A stretch of DNA of 64,000 nucleotides from Herbiconiux ginsengi (lineage in GTDB: Bacteria; Actinomycetota; Actinomycetes; Actinomycetales; Microbacteriaceae): assembly GCF_900107435.1 (NCBI RefSeq), contig NZ_FNPZ01000006.1, forward strand, positions 62,001 to 126,000, read 5' to 3'. Below the pieces are notes generated by a model. It was not told where the DNA came from and did no database searches. It saw only the letters and a program-made list of their open reading frames with translations. Below, in pieces: positions 10,782-19,288 of this stretch; within the stretch, counting starts at the first letter, position 1; each line of letters opens with the position of its first letter. Made by a program: the position numbers and the translations under genes.

Positions 10782-10811
10782 GCGCGCCGGCTCCTCGGCT
10801 CGTCAGCCCTT
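10773..10811. terminator. hairpin formed by two convergent stop regions
   Basis: AAGGGCTGA (10773-10781) and TCAGCCCTT (10803-10811) are perfect complements. Each arm contains the stop codon of one gene (the AraC regulator and the permease), because both proteins end in Lys-Gly. It would serve as a bidirectional terminator embedded in the gene ends. Confidence 0.5.
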
Positions 10812-11705
10812 CGTCGAACCGGCGGTGAGGTCGGCCTTCCAGAAACGCTGCAGCGAGATCATGAGGATGACGAGCAGGATGGCCGAGACGGCAGAACCGG
10901 TGACCACCAGCTGGTAGAACATCGGGTCGCGTTGGGTCTGCGAGTTCCACAGGGTCAACCCGAGCGTGATCGGGAAGGTCTCGGTCTTGTTGAGCATCAC
11001 GAGCGGCAGCAGGTAGTTGTTCCAGATGGTGACGAACTGGAACAGGAAGATCGTGACCAGGGCGGGCATCATCATCCGGGTCGCGATGGAGCCGAAGATG
11101 CGCAGGTCGCCGGCGCCGTCGATGCGGGCCGCCTCGATCACCTCGTCGGGCACGGCCGCGTTCGCGTGGATGCGCGCGAGGTAGACGCCGAAGGGGCTGA
11201 CCATGCTGGGCAGCAGCACCGCCCAGTAGGTTCCGGTGAGGCCCACGGAGTTGAGCAGGAAGTACAGCGGCAACGCGATGACGGTGGCGGGCACGAGCAC
11301 GCCGCCGAGGATGATCGAGAACAGCGTCTCACGCCCTCGGAAGACGTATTTCGCGAGTGCGTAGCCGCAGGCTGCTGAGATGGCCATTGCCACGAAGGCG
11401 CCGACCGCGGCGTAGAGCACGCTGTTGAGAATCCAGACGGAGAAGATGCCGTTGTCCTGCGTGAAGACGTTGACGAGGTTCTGCCAGGCCTGCGGCGAGT
11501 CGGAGAACCAGAGTCCGAAGCTGTTGAACAGCTGCCCCGGCGTCTTCGTGGCCGCGATCAGCACCCACACGATGGGCAGCAAGAAGTAGATGCCGGCCAG
11601 CACGAGGATGCCGTTCACCACGATGGAGCTGCCGACGGGCTGCTTGATGCGCTGGGAGCGGGCGACGGAGGTCTTCTGCACGCCCGGGCGTGAGCGGTTC
11701 ACCAT
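10803..11705 (-). CDS. carbohydrate ABC transporter permease (MalG type)
   Basis: A 300-residue inner-membrane protein with six predicted helices. The EAA loop EAARIDGAGDLRIFGSIA (about residue 195) that docks the ATPase is clear. The N-terminal helix VVNGILVLAGIYFLLPIVWV and the start GTG/ATG region are as in the CUT1 family. The ATG at 11705 overlaps the stop of the upstream permease gene by a few bases. It acts with the preceding permease and the binding protein to import an oligosaccharide. No ATPase gene is in this operon, as usual for actinobacterial CUT1 systems, which share an MsiK-type ATPase encoded elsewhere. Confidence 0.94.
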   Translation of the reverse strand: MVNRSRPGVQKTSVARSQRIKQPVGSSIVVNGILVLAGIYFLLPIVWVLIAATKTPGQLFNSFGLWFSDSPQAWQNLVNVFTQDNGIFSVWILNSVLYAAVGAFVAMAISAACGYALAKYVFRGRETLFSIILGGVLVPATVIALPLYFLLNSVGLTGTYWAVLLPSMVSPFGVYLARIHANAAVPDEVIEAARIDGAGDLRIFGSIATRMMMPALVTIFLFQFVTIWNNYLLPLVMLNKTETFPITLGLTLWNSQTQRDPMFYQLVVTGSAVSAILLVILMISLQRFWKADLTAGSTKG

Positions 11706-12610
11706 GCGCGGTTCCCCTTCCGGTTGACCAGGCGCAGGAACCCGAACGAGAACACGAAGCCGATCAGGGCCACGATGACGGCCATGGCGGCGGCGAGGCT
11801 CGGGTTGCCCTGGGCGAACGACTGGTTGTAGGCGGCGAGATTCGGGGTGTAGTCCGAGCTGATCGCCGTGGTGAGCGGGCGGAGCACGAGCGGTTCGACG
11901 AACAGCTGCAGCGTTCCGATGATGGTGAAGACGGTCACGAGGATGACGGAGGGGCGCACCAGGGGGAGTTTGATGTTCCAGGTGATCGACCACTCTGATG
12001 CGCCGTCGATGCGGGCGGCCTCGTACAACTCGGAGGGGATGGCGTTCAGGGCGGCGATGAGGATGAGCATGTTGTAGCCGGCGAAGCCCCAGAGCGCGAT
12101 GTTCGCGATGGCGAACAGCACTCCGCTCGAGGACAGCGGGTTGACGTCGATGCCGACGGCCGCGAGCCCTTGCAGCACGGGGCTGGTGGCGGGGATGTAG
12201 AGGAACCCCCAGAGCAGGGCGGCAATCACCCCGGGCACGCCGTAGGGCACGAAGTAGAGCACGCGGAAGAACCGCGGCCAGCGTGCCCGCGCCGATTCGA
12301 GCAGGAGGGCGAGACCGAGCGCGGTCACCACCATCAGCGGCACCTCGATCAGCGAGAACAGGAGCAGCCGACCGAGGCTCTCGACGAAGGAGGGGTTGGA
12401 GAGCGCCGCCGCGTAGTTGTCGAGAAAGACGAAGACCTTCTCCGGTGCACCGAAGCCGAGCCCCGAGGCCTTCGTGGAGAACAGGCTGTCGACGATGGCG
12501 TAGACGATCGGCGCGATGAAGAACAGCGCGAACATGATGACGAACGGGAGCGTCAGAACCCACAGTGCGGGCCGGAAGCGCCGTTTGGGGCGGGATGCGG
12601 TGAGTGCCAT
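11699..12610 (-). CDS. carbohydrate ABC transporter permease (MalF type)
   Basis: A 303-residue permease of the CUT1 family with about six membrane helices. Recognisable are the first helix LWVLTLPFVIMFALFFIAP, the periplasmic-facing loop, and the EAA motif YEAARIDGASEWSITWNI near residue 205. It pairs with the MalG-type permease, whose gene it overlaps. It follows the binding-protein gene after a gap of 77 bases that contains a strong hairpin, so the membrane parts are probably made in smaller amounts than the binding protein. Confidence 0.94.
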   Translation of the reverse strand: MALTASRPKRRFRPALWVLTLPFVIMFALFFIAPIVYAIVDSLFSTKASGLGFGAPEKVFVFLDNYAAALSNPSFVESLGRLLLFSLIEVPLMVVTALGLALLLESARARWPRFFRVLYFVPYGVPGVIAALLWGFLYIPATSPVLQGLAAVGIDVNPLSSSGVLFAIANIALWGFAGYNMLILIAALNAIPSELYEAARIDGASEWSITWNIKLPLVRPSVILVTVFTIIGTLQLFVEPLVLRPLTTAISSDYTPNLAAYNQSFAQGNPSLAAAMAVIVALIGFVFSFGFLRLVNRKGNRAW

Positions 12611-12648
12611 TGTCGTGCCAGTTTCCTCGACTCGGGTGCCGGACGGAA

Positions 12649-12682
12649 AACGGGGCGGGATGCCTGCGCATCCCGCCCCGTT
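12649..12682 (-). terminator. intercistronic hairpin after binding-protein gene
   Basis: Perfect 15-base arms (12649-12663 and 12668-12682) enclose a 4-base loop, immediately after the binding-protein stop and before the first permease. It probably acts as partial terminator or 3' stabiliser of the binding-protein message. Confidence 0.75.
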
Positions 12683-12687
12683 CGCCG

Positions 12688-14025
12688 TCAGTTGACGGAG
12701 ATGCCCTTGGCCTTCAGGGCCGCGACCATGTCGTCCTGCGTCTTCGTGTACGCATCCGTCAGCGGCGTGCCGCCCTCCACGGCGCTCTTGACGTTGTCGG
12801 TGAGCGAGGAGAAGAGGGTGGAGGACAGCGGCGGCCACTTCCACGAGGTGTCGACCGCGGCATCCGAGGCGGCGAAGACGTCCCAGATGTCCTGTCCGCC
12901 GTAGAAGGAGAACACCTCCGGGTCGCTCTGCAGCGACGTGATCTCCGAGGTGTCGGCGATGGCGGGCCAGCCGGCGCCGACGTTGGTGAGGATGTTCACG
13001 CTCTCCGGGTCGGAGTTCAGCCAGAGAGCGAACTCGGCCGCCTCCTTCGGATGCTTCGAACCCTTCAACACGGCGCTCGCGGAGCCGCCGGCCCAGGTGG
13101 CCGAGACGTCTTCGCCGGCCTGCCACTGCGGCATCGCGCCCACGGCCCACTTGCCCGCGGTGTCGGGGGCTGTGCCACGGAGGATCGCATCGGCCCACGA
13201 ACCCGAGATCCAGGTCGCCACGTTGCCGTTCTGGATGTCGGCGTTCCACTCGCTCGAGAAGTCGGCCTCGATCTTCACGAGACCTTCGTCGATCAGCTTC
13301 TGCCAGAAGTCGGCGACCTTCAGCGTGGACTCGTCGTCGATCGTCACGTTCCAGGCGTCGTCGGAGGTGGAGAACCAGTTCGCTCCACCCTGCTGCGAGA
13401 GCCCGATCAGCCAGGGAGCCTGGTTGAACGCGAAGGCGGTGATGTACTTGTTCGGGTCGGAGGCGTGGATGGTCTTCGCGGCCTGGTAGTACTCGTCCCA
13501 GGTGGTGGGGTAGGCGATGCCGAGGGAGTCGAAGATGTCTTTGCGGTAGAACTGGCCGAGCGGACCGGAGGCCTGCGGCACGGCGTAGACCTTGTCGTTG
13601 AAGACGCCGGTGTTCCACTGCCAGGGCACGAAGAGGTCGGAGGAGTCGCCGACGTAATCGGTGATGTCTTCGAGGGCGTCGTTCACGAGGAAGTCCGGGA
13701 TGGCGTCGTAGCCGAGCTGCGCCACGTCGGCGGGGTTGCCCGCCTGAACGGCCGAGAGCATCTTGGCGTAGCCGCCGTCGGGGCCGGCGGTGACGGTCTC
13801 GAGCGTGACCTTCACGTCGTCGTGCGAGGCGTTGAACGCGTCGACGGCCTGGTCGATGTTCGGCACCCACGACTGGAAGGTGATCTCGACGGGGTTGTCG
13901 GCGGAGGCGGTCGATCCGCTGTCGCCGCCGCTCGAGCAGGCGGCGAGACCCCCGACGAGTCCGAGGGTGACGGCGCCCGCGAGTGCCAGCCGGGCGGTTC
14001 GGTTGTTGCGTGGTCCGAACATCAT
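12688..14025 (-). CDS. extracellular sugar-binding lipoprotein of CUT1 ABC importer
   Basis: A 445-residue type-1 solute-binding protein. It begins MMFGPRNNRTARLALAG and has a lipobox LAAC at about residue 35-38 followed by a Ser/Gly linker, so it is anchored to the outer face of the membrane. The body shows ITFQSWVPNIDQAVDAFN, DVAQLGYDAIPDFL and NNVATW-like segments of the family. ATG 14025 was chosen because AAAGGAG lies directly upstream; a second ATG follows at once and may be the true start. The promoter holds AraC-type boxes. The ligand is probably the oligosaccharide handled by the DUF5107 and hydrolase pair, by shared regulation. Confidence 0.93.
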   Translation of the reverse strand: MMFGPRNNRTARLALAGAVTLGLVGGLAACSSGGDSGSTASADNPVEITFQSWVPNIDQAVDAFNASHDDVKVTLETVTAGPDGGYAKMLSAVQAGNPADVAQLGYDAIPDFLVNDALEDITDYVGDSSDLFVPWQWNTGVFNDKVYAVPQASGPLGQFYRKDIFDSLGIAYPTTWDEYYQAAKTIHASDPNKYITAFAFNQAPWLIGLSQQGGANWFSTSDDAWNVTIDDESTLKVADFWQKLIDEGLVKIEADFSSEWNADIQNGNVATWISGSWADAILRGTAPDTAGKWAVGAMPQWQAGEDVSATWAGGSASAVLKGSKHPKEAAEFALWLNSDPESVNILTNVGAGWPAIADTSEITSLQSDPEVFSFYGGQDIWDVFAASDAAVDTSWKWPPLSSTLFSSLTDNVKSAVEGGTPLTDAYTKTQDDMVAALKAKGISVN

Positions 14026-14074
14026 GCTCCTTTGCAAGTGTGTGATGCGAGGGTTCGGGATGAGGTGCGAACTG

Positions 14075-14140
14075 AGATTACGTCGCACCGAGCACGCTGA
14101 TACATGGCGAATCTCGTCGAAAGCATGGATGATTCTACGG
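14075..14140 (-). promoter_or_regulatory. AraC-type paired boxes and -10 of the importer operon
   Basis: On the minus strand TAATCT (14080-14075) is a likely -10 with a poor -35. Two half-sites read CATGG on the plus strand at 14103 and 14124, exactly 21 bp apart, the second inside ATGGATGATTC (14125-14135). Distance from the -10 to the proximal box is 23 bases here and 22 at the DUF5107 promoter. This geometry fits a class II activator overlapping the -35 region. Confidence 0.62.
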
Positions 14141-14229
14141 TGCGCGTCGATGTGCCCGCCTCCTCGTGGGGCGGGTCGATGGTCGACATCGGGCCGGAGG
14201 CGGCCCGGGAGGAGCGGGGAGGGGCGGCC

Positions 14230-15654
14230 TCAGTGGGCCGCGTACTGTTCGCGGATGACGGAACGGAAGTCGGGCGCCGGTGTCGCCGCCGTCGAGACCG
14301 TCCAGGTCGGGCGCACACCGGTGAGGGCCCAGCCGGCCTGCACGGCGCCGCCGTCGGCGACGTACTCTCCGGGCTCGGGCACCGTCACCGGCACGTCGAA
14401 CACCTGGGCCGCGATGGACTGCACGGCGGGGTTCAGCGCGGCACCGCCGATCAGCAGGATGCGAGCGGGTTCGACGCCCACTCGGCGCAGCGCGTCCAGG
14501 CCGTCGGCGAGCCCGCAGAGCAGGCCTTCGATGGCGGCGCGCGCGAGCCCTTCCCGGGTGGTCGACGCGAGCGTCATGCCGAAGAGCGTCGCGGTGGCGT
14601 CGGGCAGGTTCGGCGTGCGCTCGCCCTCGAAGTAGGGCTGAAGCACGAGTCCGCCGGCGCCCGGGGCAGCGGCGAGGGCGAGGGTGCCGAGGCCGTCGTG
14701 ATCGACGCCGAGCAGAGCCGCAGTCGCGTCGAGCACGCGCGCGGCGTTCAGGGTGGCGACCAGCGGCAGAAACGCTCCCGAGGCATCCGCGAACCCCGCC
14801 ACGGTGCCGCTCTCGTCGGTCGAAGGCGCCCCGGTCACGGCGAAGACGGTGCCGCTGGTGCCGATCGAGACGACGACATCGCCTTCGGTGGCTCCGAGCC
14901 CGAGCGCGGCTCCCGCGTTGTCGCCGGCGCCGGGGCCCACCACGATGCCCGCCGGCACCGGGGGGAGGCCGGGGCCCGACAGTGCGACGGTCGATCCGGC
15001 CGGCTCCGACGGCCCGAGCACACGTGGCAGCACGACGTCGTGGCCGAGTGCGGCCACCAGGAGCTCGCGGTCGTATCCGCCCGTGCTCGGGCTCCAGTAC
15101 GACGTGCCGCTCGCGTCGGAGCGGTCGGTCACGAGTTCGTCGAGCACGGGCCCGAGCGGGCTGGCGGATGCCGGCCCGTAGCCGCGCAGACGCCAGGTCA
15201 GCCAGTCGTGGGGGAGGGCCACGGCGGCGACCCGCGCCGCGTTCCCGGGCTCGGCGTCCCTCAGCCAGCGGAGCTTCGTGGCCGTGAACGACGCGACCGG
15301 CACCGAACCGGTTCGGGCGGCCAGCGCGGCCGCCCCGAACTCGGCGACGAGGTCGGTCGCAGCCGCCGCCGAGCGCGTGTCGTTCCAGAGCAGGGCGGGG
15401 CGGATGACCTCTCCCGCGGCATCCAGCACCACCATGCCGTGCTGCTGCCCGGCGATCGACACCGCCGCGACGTCGTCCAACCCGCCCGCGTCGGTGATCG
15501 CCGCGGTGAGAGCCTCCCACCAGGCCTGCGGGTCGACCTCGGTGCCCGCCGGGTGCGGCGCGCGGCCTTGGCGCACGGGAGCCCCGGTCTCGAGGTCGCG
15601 GATGACGACCTTGCAGCTCTGCGTGGACGAGTCGATGCCGGCGACGAGCGTCAT
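14230..15654 (-). CDS. xylB: xylulokinase
   Basis: A 474-residue FGGY-family carbohydrate kinase, normal in length. It phosphorylates D-xylulose to xylulose 5-phosphate. Motifs: N-terminal phosphate loop [13 protein letters not shown], the substrate loop [10 protein letters not shown] with WNDTR, the GTSGTVFAV phosphate loop and [17 protein letters not shown] near the C terminus. It lies downstream of the permease, ATPase, binding-protein and ROK genes on the same strand, but a strong terminator and an 88-base gap precede it, so it probably has its own promoter. No xylA is present in the window. Another pentulose cannot be excluded as substrate. Confidence 0.93.
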   Translation of the reverse strand: MTLVAGIDSSTQSCKVVIRDLETGAPVRQGRAPHPAGTEVDPQAWWEALTAAITDAGGLDDVAAVSIAGQQHGMVVLDAAGEVIRPALLWNDTRSAAAATDLVAEFGAAALAARTGSVPVASFTATKLRWLRDAEPGNAARVAAVALPHDWLTWRLRGYGPASASPLGPVLDELVTDRSDASGTSYWSPSTGGYDRELLVAALGHDVVLPRVLGPSEPAGSTVALSGPGLPPVPAGIVVGPGAGDNAGAALGLGATEGDVVVSIGTSGTVFAVTGAPSTDESGTVAGFADASGAFLPLVATLNAARVLDATAALLGVDHDGLGTLALAAAPGAGGLVLQPYFEGERTPNLPDATATLFGMTLASTTREGLARAAIEGLLCGLADGLDALRRVGVEPARILLIGGAALNPAVQSIAAQVFDVPVTVPEPGEYVADGGAVQAGWALTGVRPTWTVSTAATPAPDFRSVIREQYAAH

Positions 15655-15742
15655 GGGTGTCTCCTGGGGACTGCGAGTGGGGAAACGGATCTAAAAGTTC
15701 TCAACGACAACATATTCGACGTCCGGTCCCGGCACAATGAAG

Positions 15743-15795
15743 GGCTCGTCCCGAGTCGACCTTCCGCGAGACGGAAGCGCGACTCGGGACGAGCC
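15743..15795 (-). terminator. strong terminator after xylose-type permease
   Basis: Perfect 16-base arms, GGCTCGTCCCGAGTCG (15743-15758) and its complement (15780-15795), contain a second internal stem CTTCCG/CGGAAG (15761-15766/15772-15777). It lies just after the permease stop. Its GGGACGAG core recurs in the terminator at 31379-31432. Confidence 0.8.
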
Positions 15796-15807
15796 GATGG
15801 AGGACGC

Positions 15808-17088
15808 TCAGGCTCGGCCCGCCGCCCGACGCGAGCGACGCGAGAGCGAGTCGACGATCACGGCCAGCAGCAGCACCACGCCGGTGATCATGTACCGCAC
15901 CGAGGAGTCGAGGTTCAGCAGCGTCAGGCCGGAGGAGATCGACTGGATGACCAGGATTCCGAGCAGCGCCGAGAACGCCGATCCACGTCCACCGAACAGC
16001 GAGGTTCCGCCGATGACCGCGGCGGCGATCGCGTTCAGGTTGATGTCGCCACCGCCCGAGCCCTGGTTCGCCGCCGCGAGACGGGAGGCCGCGAGCAGGC
16101 CGCCGACGATCGCCAGCGTCGAACAGAGCACGAACACCGACATGTAGATGCGGTTCACCCGGATGCCCGAACGACGTGCCGCCTCGACGTTGCCGCCTAC
16201 GGCGAACACCGCACGACCCCATCGAGTGCGGGTGAGGGCGTAGTTGAAGATCAGGACGAGTGCCAGGAAGAACACGAACATCGCGCCGACGCCGCGGGTG
16301 AGGTTGAGATACCAGGCCGCAGCGCCGAGCAGCAGGAGCAGCACGACGGCGCGCACGATGATCGACCCGGCCGGCATCGCCGAGAGCCCGGCCGCTGTGC
16401 GGCGACGGGCCTGCGAGACGAGCTGCCACGCGTACACCGCCACGAACAGCACGATCAGGAGGTAGGAGACCCAGGCCGGCAGGAACCACTGCTGCGCGAA
16501 CTGCACGAGGAAGGAGTCGAACGGGATGTTGATCGACCCGGTCGGGCCGAGCACCCAGAGCTGCAGGCCCAGGAAGCCGAGCAGACCGGCCAGTGTGATC
16601 ACGAAGCTCGGCACCCCGAAGCGGGTGTAGAGGAATCCGTAGAGCAGGCCGATTGCGACGCCGACGGCGAGCGCGAGCAGGATCGAGAAGATCGGGTTCC
16701 AGCCCTGCTGTACGAAGGTGACGGCGAGGATCGCCGCGCCCAAGCCGCTGACCGAGCCGACGGAGAGGTCGATCTCGCCGAGCAGCAGCACCAGCACGAT
16801 GCCGATGGAGATCGTTCCGACCGCCGCGCACTGCAGGGTGAGATTCACCAGGTTCGTGCTGGAGAGGAAGTTCGGATTGAGGAGCTGGAACACCGCCCAG
16901 ATGACGACCAGCCCGATGATGACCGGGAGGGTGCCGAGGTCGCCGCCACGCACCCGGGTGAAGAAGGCGCGTACGGCGCCGCCTGCTCCCGCGTTGTGGA
17001 TGAGGCGCTCGTCCTGCAGGTCGGTGGCGACGGTGGAGGCCGTCGCGTCCTGGGCGACGTCAGCCGCCGACGATTTCGTGTCGCTCAT
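15808..17088 (-). CDS. xylH: xylose-type ABC transporter permease
   Basis: A 426-residue CUT2-family permease with about ten helices. LLGEIDLSVGSVSGLGAAIL and the GGNVEAARRSGIRV loop that contacts the ATPase are typical of XylH and RbsC proteins. The ATG at 17088 overlaps the stop of the ATPase gene by four bases (ATGA). It forms the channel for the binding protein at 18031-19119. Assignment to xylose rests on the neighbours (xylulokinase and a XylR-like ROK regulator) and is inference. Confidence 0.92.
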   Translation of the reverse strand: MSDTKSSAADVAQDATASTVATDLQDERLIHNAGAGGAVRAFFTRVRGGDLGTLPVIIGLVVIWAVFQLLNPNFLSSTNLVNLTLQCAAVGTISIGIVLVLLLGEIDLSVGSVSGLGAAILAVTFVQQGWNPIFSILLALAVGVAIGLLYGFLYTRFGVPSFVITLAGLLGFLGLQLWVLGPTGSINIPFDSFLVQFAQQWFLPAWVSYLLIVLFVAVYAWQLVSQARRRTAAGLSAMPAGSIIVRAVVLLLLLGAAAWYLNLTRGVGAMFVFFLALVLIFNYALTRTRWGRAVFAVGGNVEAARRSGIRVNRIYMSVFVLCSTLAIVGGLLAASRLAAANQGSGGGDINLNAIAAAVIGGTSLFGGRGSAFSALLGILVIQSISSGLTLLNLDSSVRYMITGVVLLLAVIVDSLSRRSRRAAGRA

Positions 17089-17927
17089 TCCGAGGCCTCC
17101 GTGACGATGGACGTTGAAGCGGTCTTGTGTGCGGCACGTCGGGTGACCGCGTTGTCGGTGGCGCCGGTGATGGCGGCGATGATGGTCTCGCTCGAGACGT
17201 CGGCGACGCGGAAGTCGCCGTTGTTGCGGCCGAGGCGCAGAACGACGACACGGTCGGCGACCGCCTGTACGTCGGCGATGTTGTGACTGATCAGCACGAC
17301 GCCGAGCCCGCGCTCGCGCAGGCGTTCGATCAGGTTCAGCACCTCGGCGGTCTGTGCCACCCCGAGAGCGGCGGTCGGTTCGTCCAGGATGACGACGCTG
17401 GGCTCGCCGATCAGCGATCGGGCGATCGCGACGGTCTGCCGCTGGCCGCCCGAGAGTGAAGCGATGGGCGTGCGCACCGACGGGATCTTGGCGCTGAGCT
17501 CGCGCAGCAGTGTCCACGACCGCTTTTCCATCTCGACCTCGTCGAGCGAGGCGTTGTGGGTGAGCTCCCGGCCGAGCCACAGATTGGCGACGACGTCGAG
17601 GTTGTCGCAGAGCGCGAGATCCTGGAACACCGTTGCGATGCCGAGCTGCTTCGAGTCGGCCGGGCTCGCGATGGCCACTTTGTTGCCGTGGAACTCGATG
17701 GTCCCACCGTCGGGAGGATGCACCCCGGCGAGGATCTTCACCAGGGTCGACTTGCCGGCGCCGTTGTCGCCGACGATCGCGACGACCTCCCCCGCGTGCA
17801 CATCCAGTTCGATGTCGGTGAGGGCTTGAATGGCACCGAACTTCTTTCCGACTCCGCGCAACGCGAGGATGTGATCCCCTGGGCGGCTCCGTTCGGTGGT
17901 GGGCTGTGACGTCAGCGTCATGTTCAT
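17085..17927 (-). CDS. xylG: sugar ABC transporter ATP-binding protein, single domain (FrcA/XylG-like)
   Basis: A 280-residue ATPase with one nucleotide-binding domain, unlike the double-domain GguA at 26865. Walker A is GDNGAGKST (about 53-61), the signature LSGGQ (about 157), Walker [11 protein letters not shown] and the switch His in LISHN. All catalytic residues are intact. The frame begins at 17927, but the second ATG at 17921 has AAGGGA six bases upstream, so translation probably starts there. It energises the permease encoded downstream. Confidence 0.92.
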   Translation of the reverse strand: MNMTLTSQPTTERSRPGDHILALRGVGKKFGAIQALTDIELDVHAGEVVAIVGDNGAGKSTLVKILAGVHPPDGGTIEFHGNKVAIASPADSKQLGIATVFQDLALCDNLDVVANLWLGRELTHNASLDEVEMEKRSWTLLRELSAKIPSVRTPIASLSGGQRQTVAIARSLIGEPSVVILDEPTAALGVAQTAEVLNLIERLRERGLGVVLISHNIADVQAVADRVVVLRLGRNNGDFRVADVSSETIIAAITGATDNAVTRRAAHKTASTSIVTEASE

Positions 17928-17955
17928 TCCCTTGTCGTTGTCAGGAAAGTAGCAG

Positions 17956-18000
17956 ACACGGATGCTGACCGGAACAGGGTGTTCCGGTCAGCATCCGTGT
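17956..18000 (-). terminator. intercistronic hairpin after xylose-type binding-protein gene
   Basis: Perfect 20-base arms (17956-17975 and 17981-18000) with a 5-base loop AGGGT separate the binding-protein gene from the ATPase gene. It is one of the most stable structures in the window. A role in partial termination or message protection is inferred. Confidence 0.8.
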
Positions 18001-18030
18001 CGTGCCTGCAGTGATCGGTATCGCGCGTCG

Positions 18031-19119
18031 CTACTTGATGTTGGCCGCGGCGCACGCGTCGGCGTACTCGGCGGTGCAGATGTCGTCGACGGTGTAGAAC
18101 CCGTCGGCGACGACCGTGTCCATGATGTTGTCGACGGTCACGACCACCGGGTCGAGCAGCGTGGCGGGGGTGCCGTCCACGTCGGTGTCACCCGAGACCG
18201 TGTCGCCGCCCGCGAGCGAGACGGCGATCTCGGCCGCCTTCTCGGCCTCCTGCTTGATGGCCTTGTAGATGGTCATGTACTGGTCGCCGGCGACGATGCG
18301 CTGGATGCCGGCGAGCTCGGCGTCCTGACCGGTGATGATCGGCCACGGGGTGACGTTCGCTGCCTTCAGTGCGGCGACCGCTCCACCGGCGGTGCCGTCG
18401 TTCGCCGCATAGACGCCCGAGATCTGGCCGGGGAACTGCGTGATCTGGCCGGCCACCCAATCCTGAGCCTTGTCGGGACTCCAGTCGGGAGTGTCGAACT
18501 CGGCGAGCACTTTGAGGCCGGAGGAGTCGATCTTGCTGTGGGCGCCTGACTTGAACAGCGCGGCGTTGCCGTCGGTGGGCGAGCCGTTGACCATCAGGAT
18601 TCCGCCGGTGGCGCCATCGGCCTTCAGCTTCTCGACGATCGACTCGCCCTGCAGCTCGCCGACCTTCTCGTTGTCGAACGAGATGTAGTAGTCGAGCTTG
18701 CCCCCCGCGACCAGGCGATCGTAGGAGACCACCGGAACGCCCTGGGCGTTGGCCTCGGAGACGATGCTCACAGCGGCCTCGGCGTCGACCGGGTCGAGCA
18801 CGAGCACCTTGGCGCCCGAGGTGAGTGCCGATTCAGCCTGCTGCTGCTGCTTCGACGCGTCCTGATCGGCGTTGGAGTAGAGCACCTCACCGCCACCGAG
18901 ATCTTTGACCTTGGCCTCGAAGAGGGGCCGGTCGAACTGCTCGTAGCGAGCGGTCTTCGATTCCGGCAGGAGGAGCGCGATCTTCGCGCCGCTTCCGCTG
19001 TCACCGCTTCCTGCCGAGTCGGTGCTCGTTCCGCCGCCCCCGCTGGCACACGCCGACAGGGCTCCCGCCGCGACGAGGAGTCCGGCAGCCAGGAATGTGA
19101 GTTTCTTGGTGGTCTTCAT
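18031..19119 (-). CDS. xylF: xylose-type ABC substrate-binding lipoprotein
   Basis: A 362-residue periplasmic-binding protein of the ribose/xylose type (Peripla_BP_4). The start MKTTKKLTFLAAGLL has GAGAGG upstream; an earlier in-frame start at 19173 lacks one. Signal peptide ends in a lipobox SAC near residue 22, then a Gly/Ser linker. The body shows IALLLPESKTARYEQFDRP, YSNADQDASKQQQQ, VVSYDRLV and ITGQDAEL, which match XylF. It would capture xylose or a similar pentose and deliver it to the permease encoded downstream. The ROK gene lies directly upstream. Confidence 0.92.
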   Translation of the reverse strand: MKTTKKLTFLAAGLLVAAGALSACASGGGGTSTDSAGSGDSGSGAKIALLLPESKTARYEQFDRPLFEAKVKDLGGGEVLYSNADQDASKQQQQAESALTSGAKVLVLDPVDAEAAVSIVSEANAQGVPVVSYDRLVAGGKLDYYISFDNEKVGELQGESIVEKLKADGATGGILMVNGSPTDGNAALFKSGAHSKIDSSGLKVLAEFDTPDWSPDKAQDWVAGQITQFPGQISGVYAANDGTAGGAVAALKAANVTPWPIITGQDAELAGIQRIVAGDQYMTIYKAIKQEAEKAAEIAVSLAGGDTVSGDTDVDGTPATLLDPVVVTVDNIMDTVVADGFYTVDDICTAEYADACAAANIK

Positions 19120-19288
19120 TGATTTACCTCTCACTGGACCGCCCTCATTGGCGGTTTTGTCCGAGCTTGCCACTCGAAAGATTTGGCGTCAATTCTTGAA
19201 CTCAATACTGCCGAAGAATGCAACCATGTCGTTATCTCCCGAACTCAACGAGGGGGAGGCGGGAGCAGAAGAGCGCCCGTCGCGCCGA

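Noticed and set aside
15660-15742. AT-rich stretch before xylB as a ROK operator
   Set aside because: It differs in base composition, but I could not find the same motif before xylF, so no operator is claimed.
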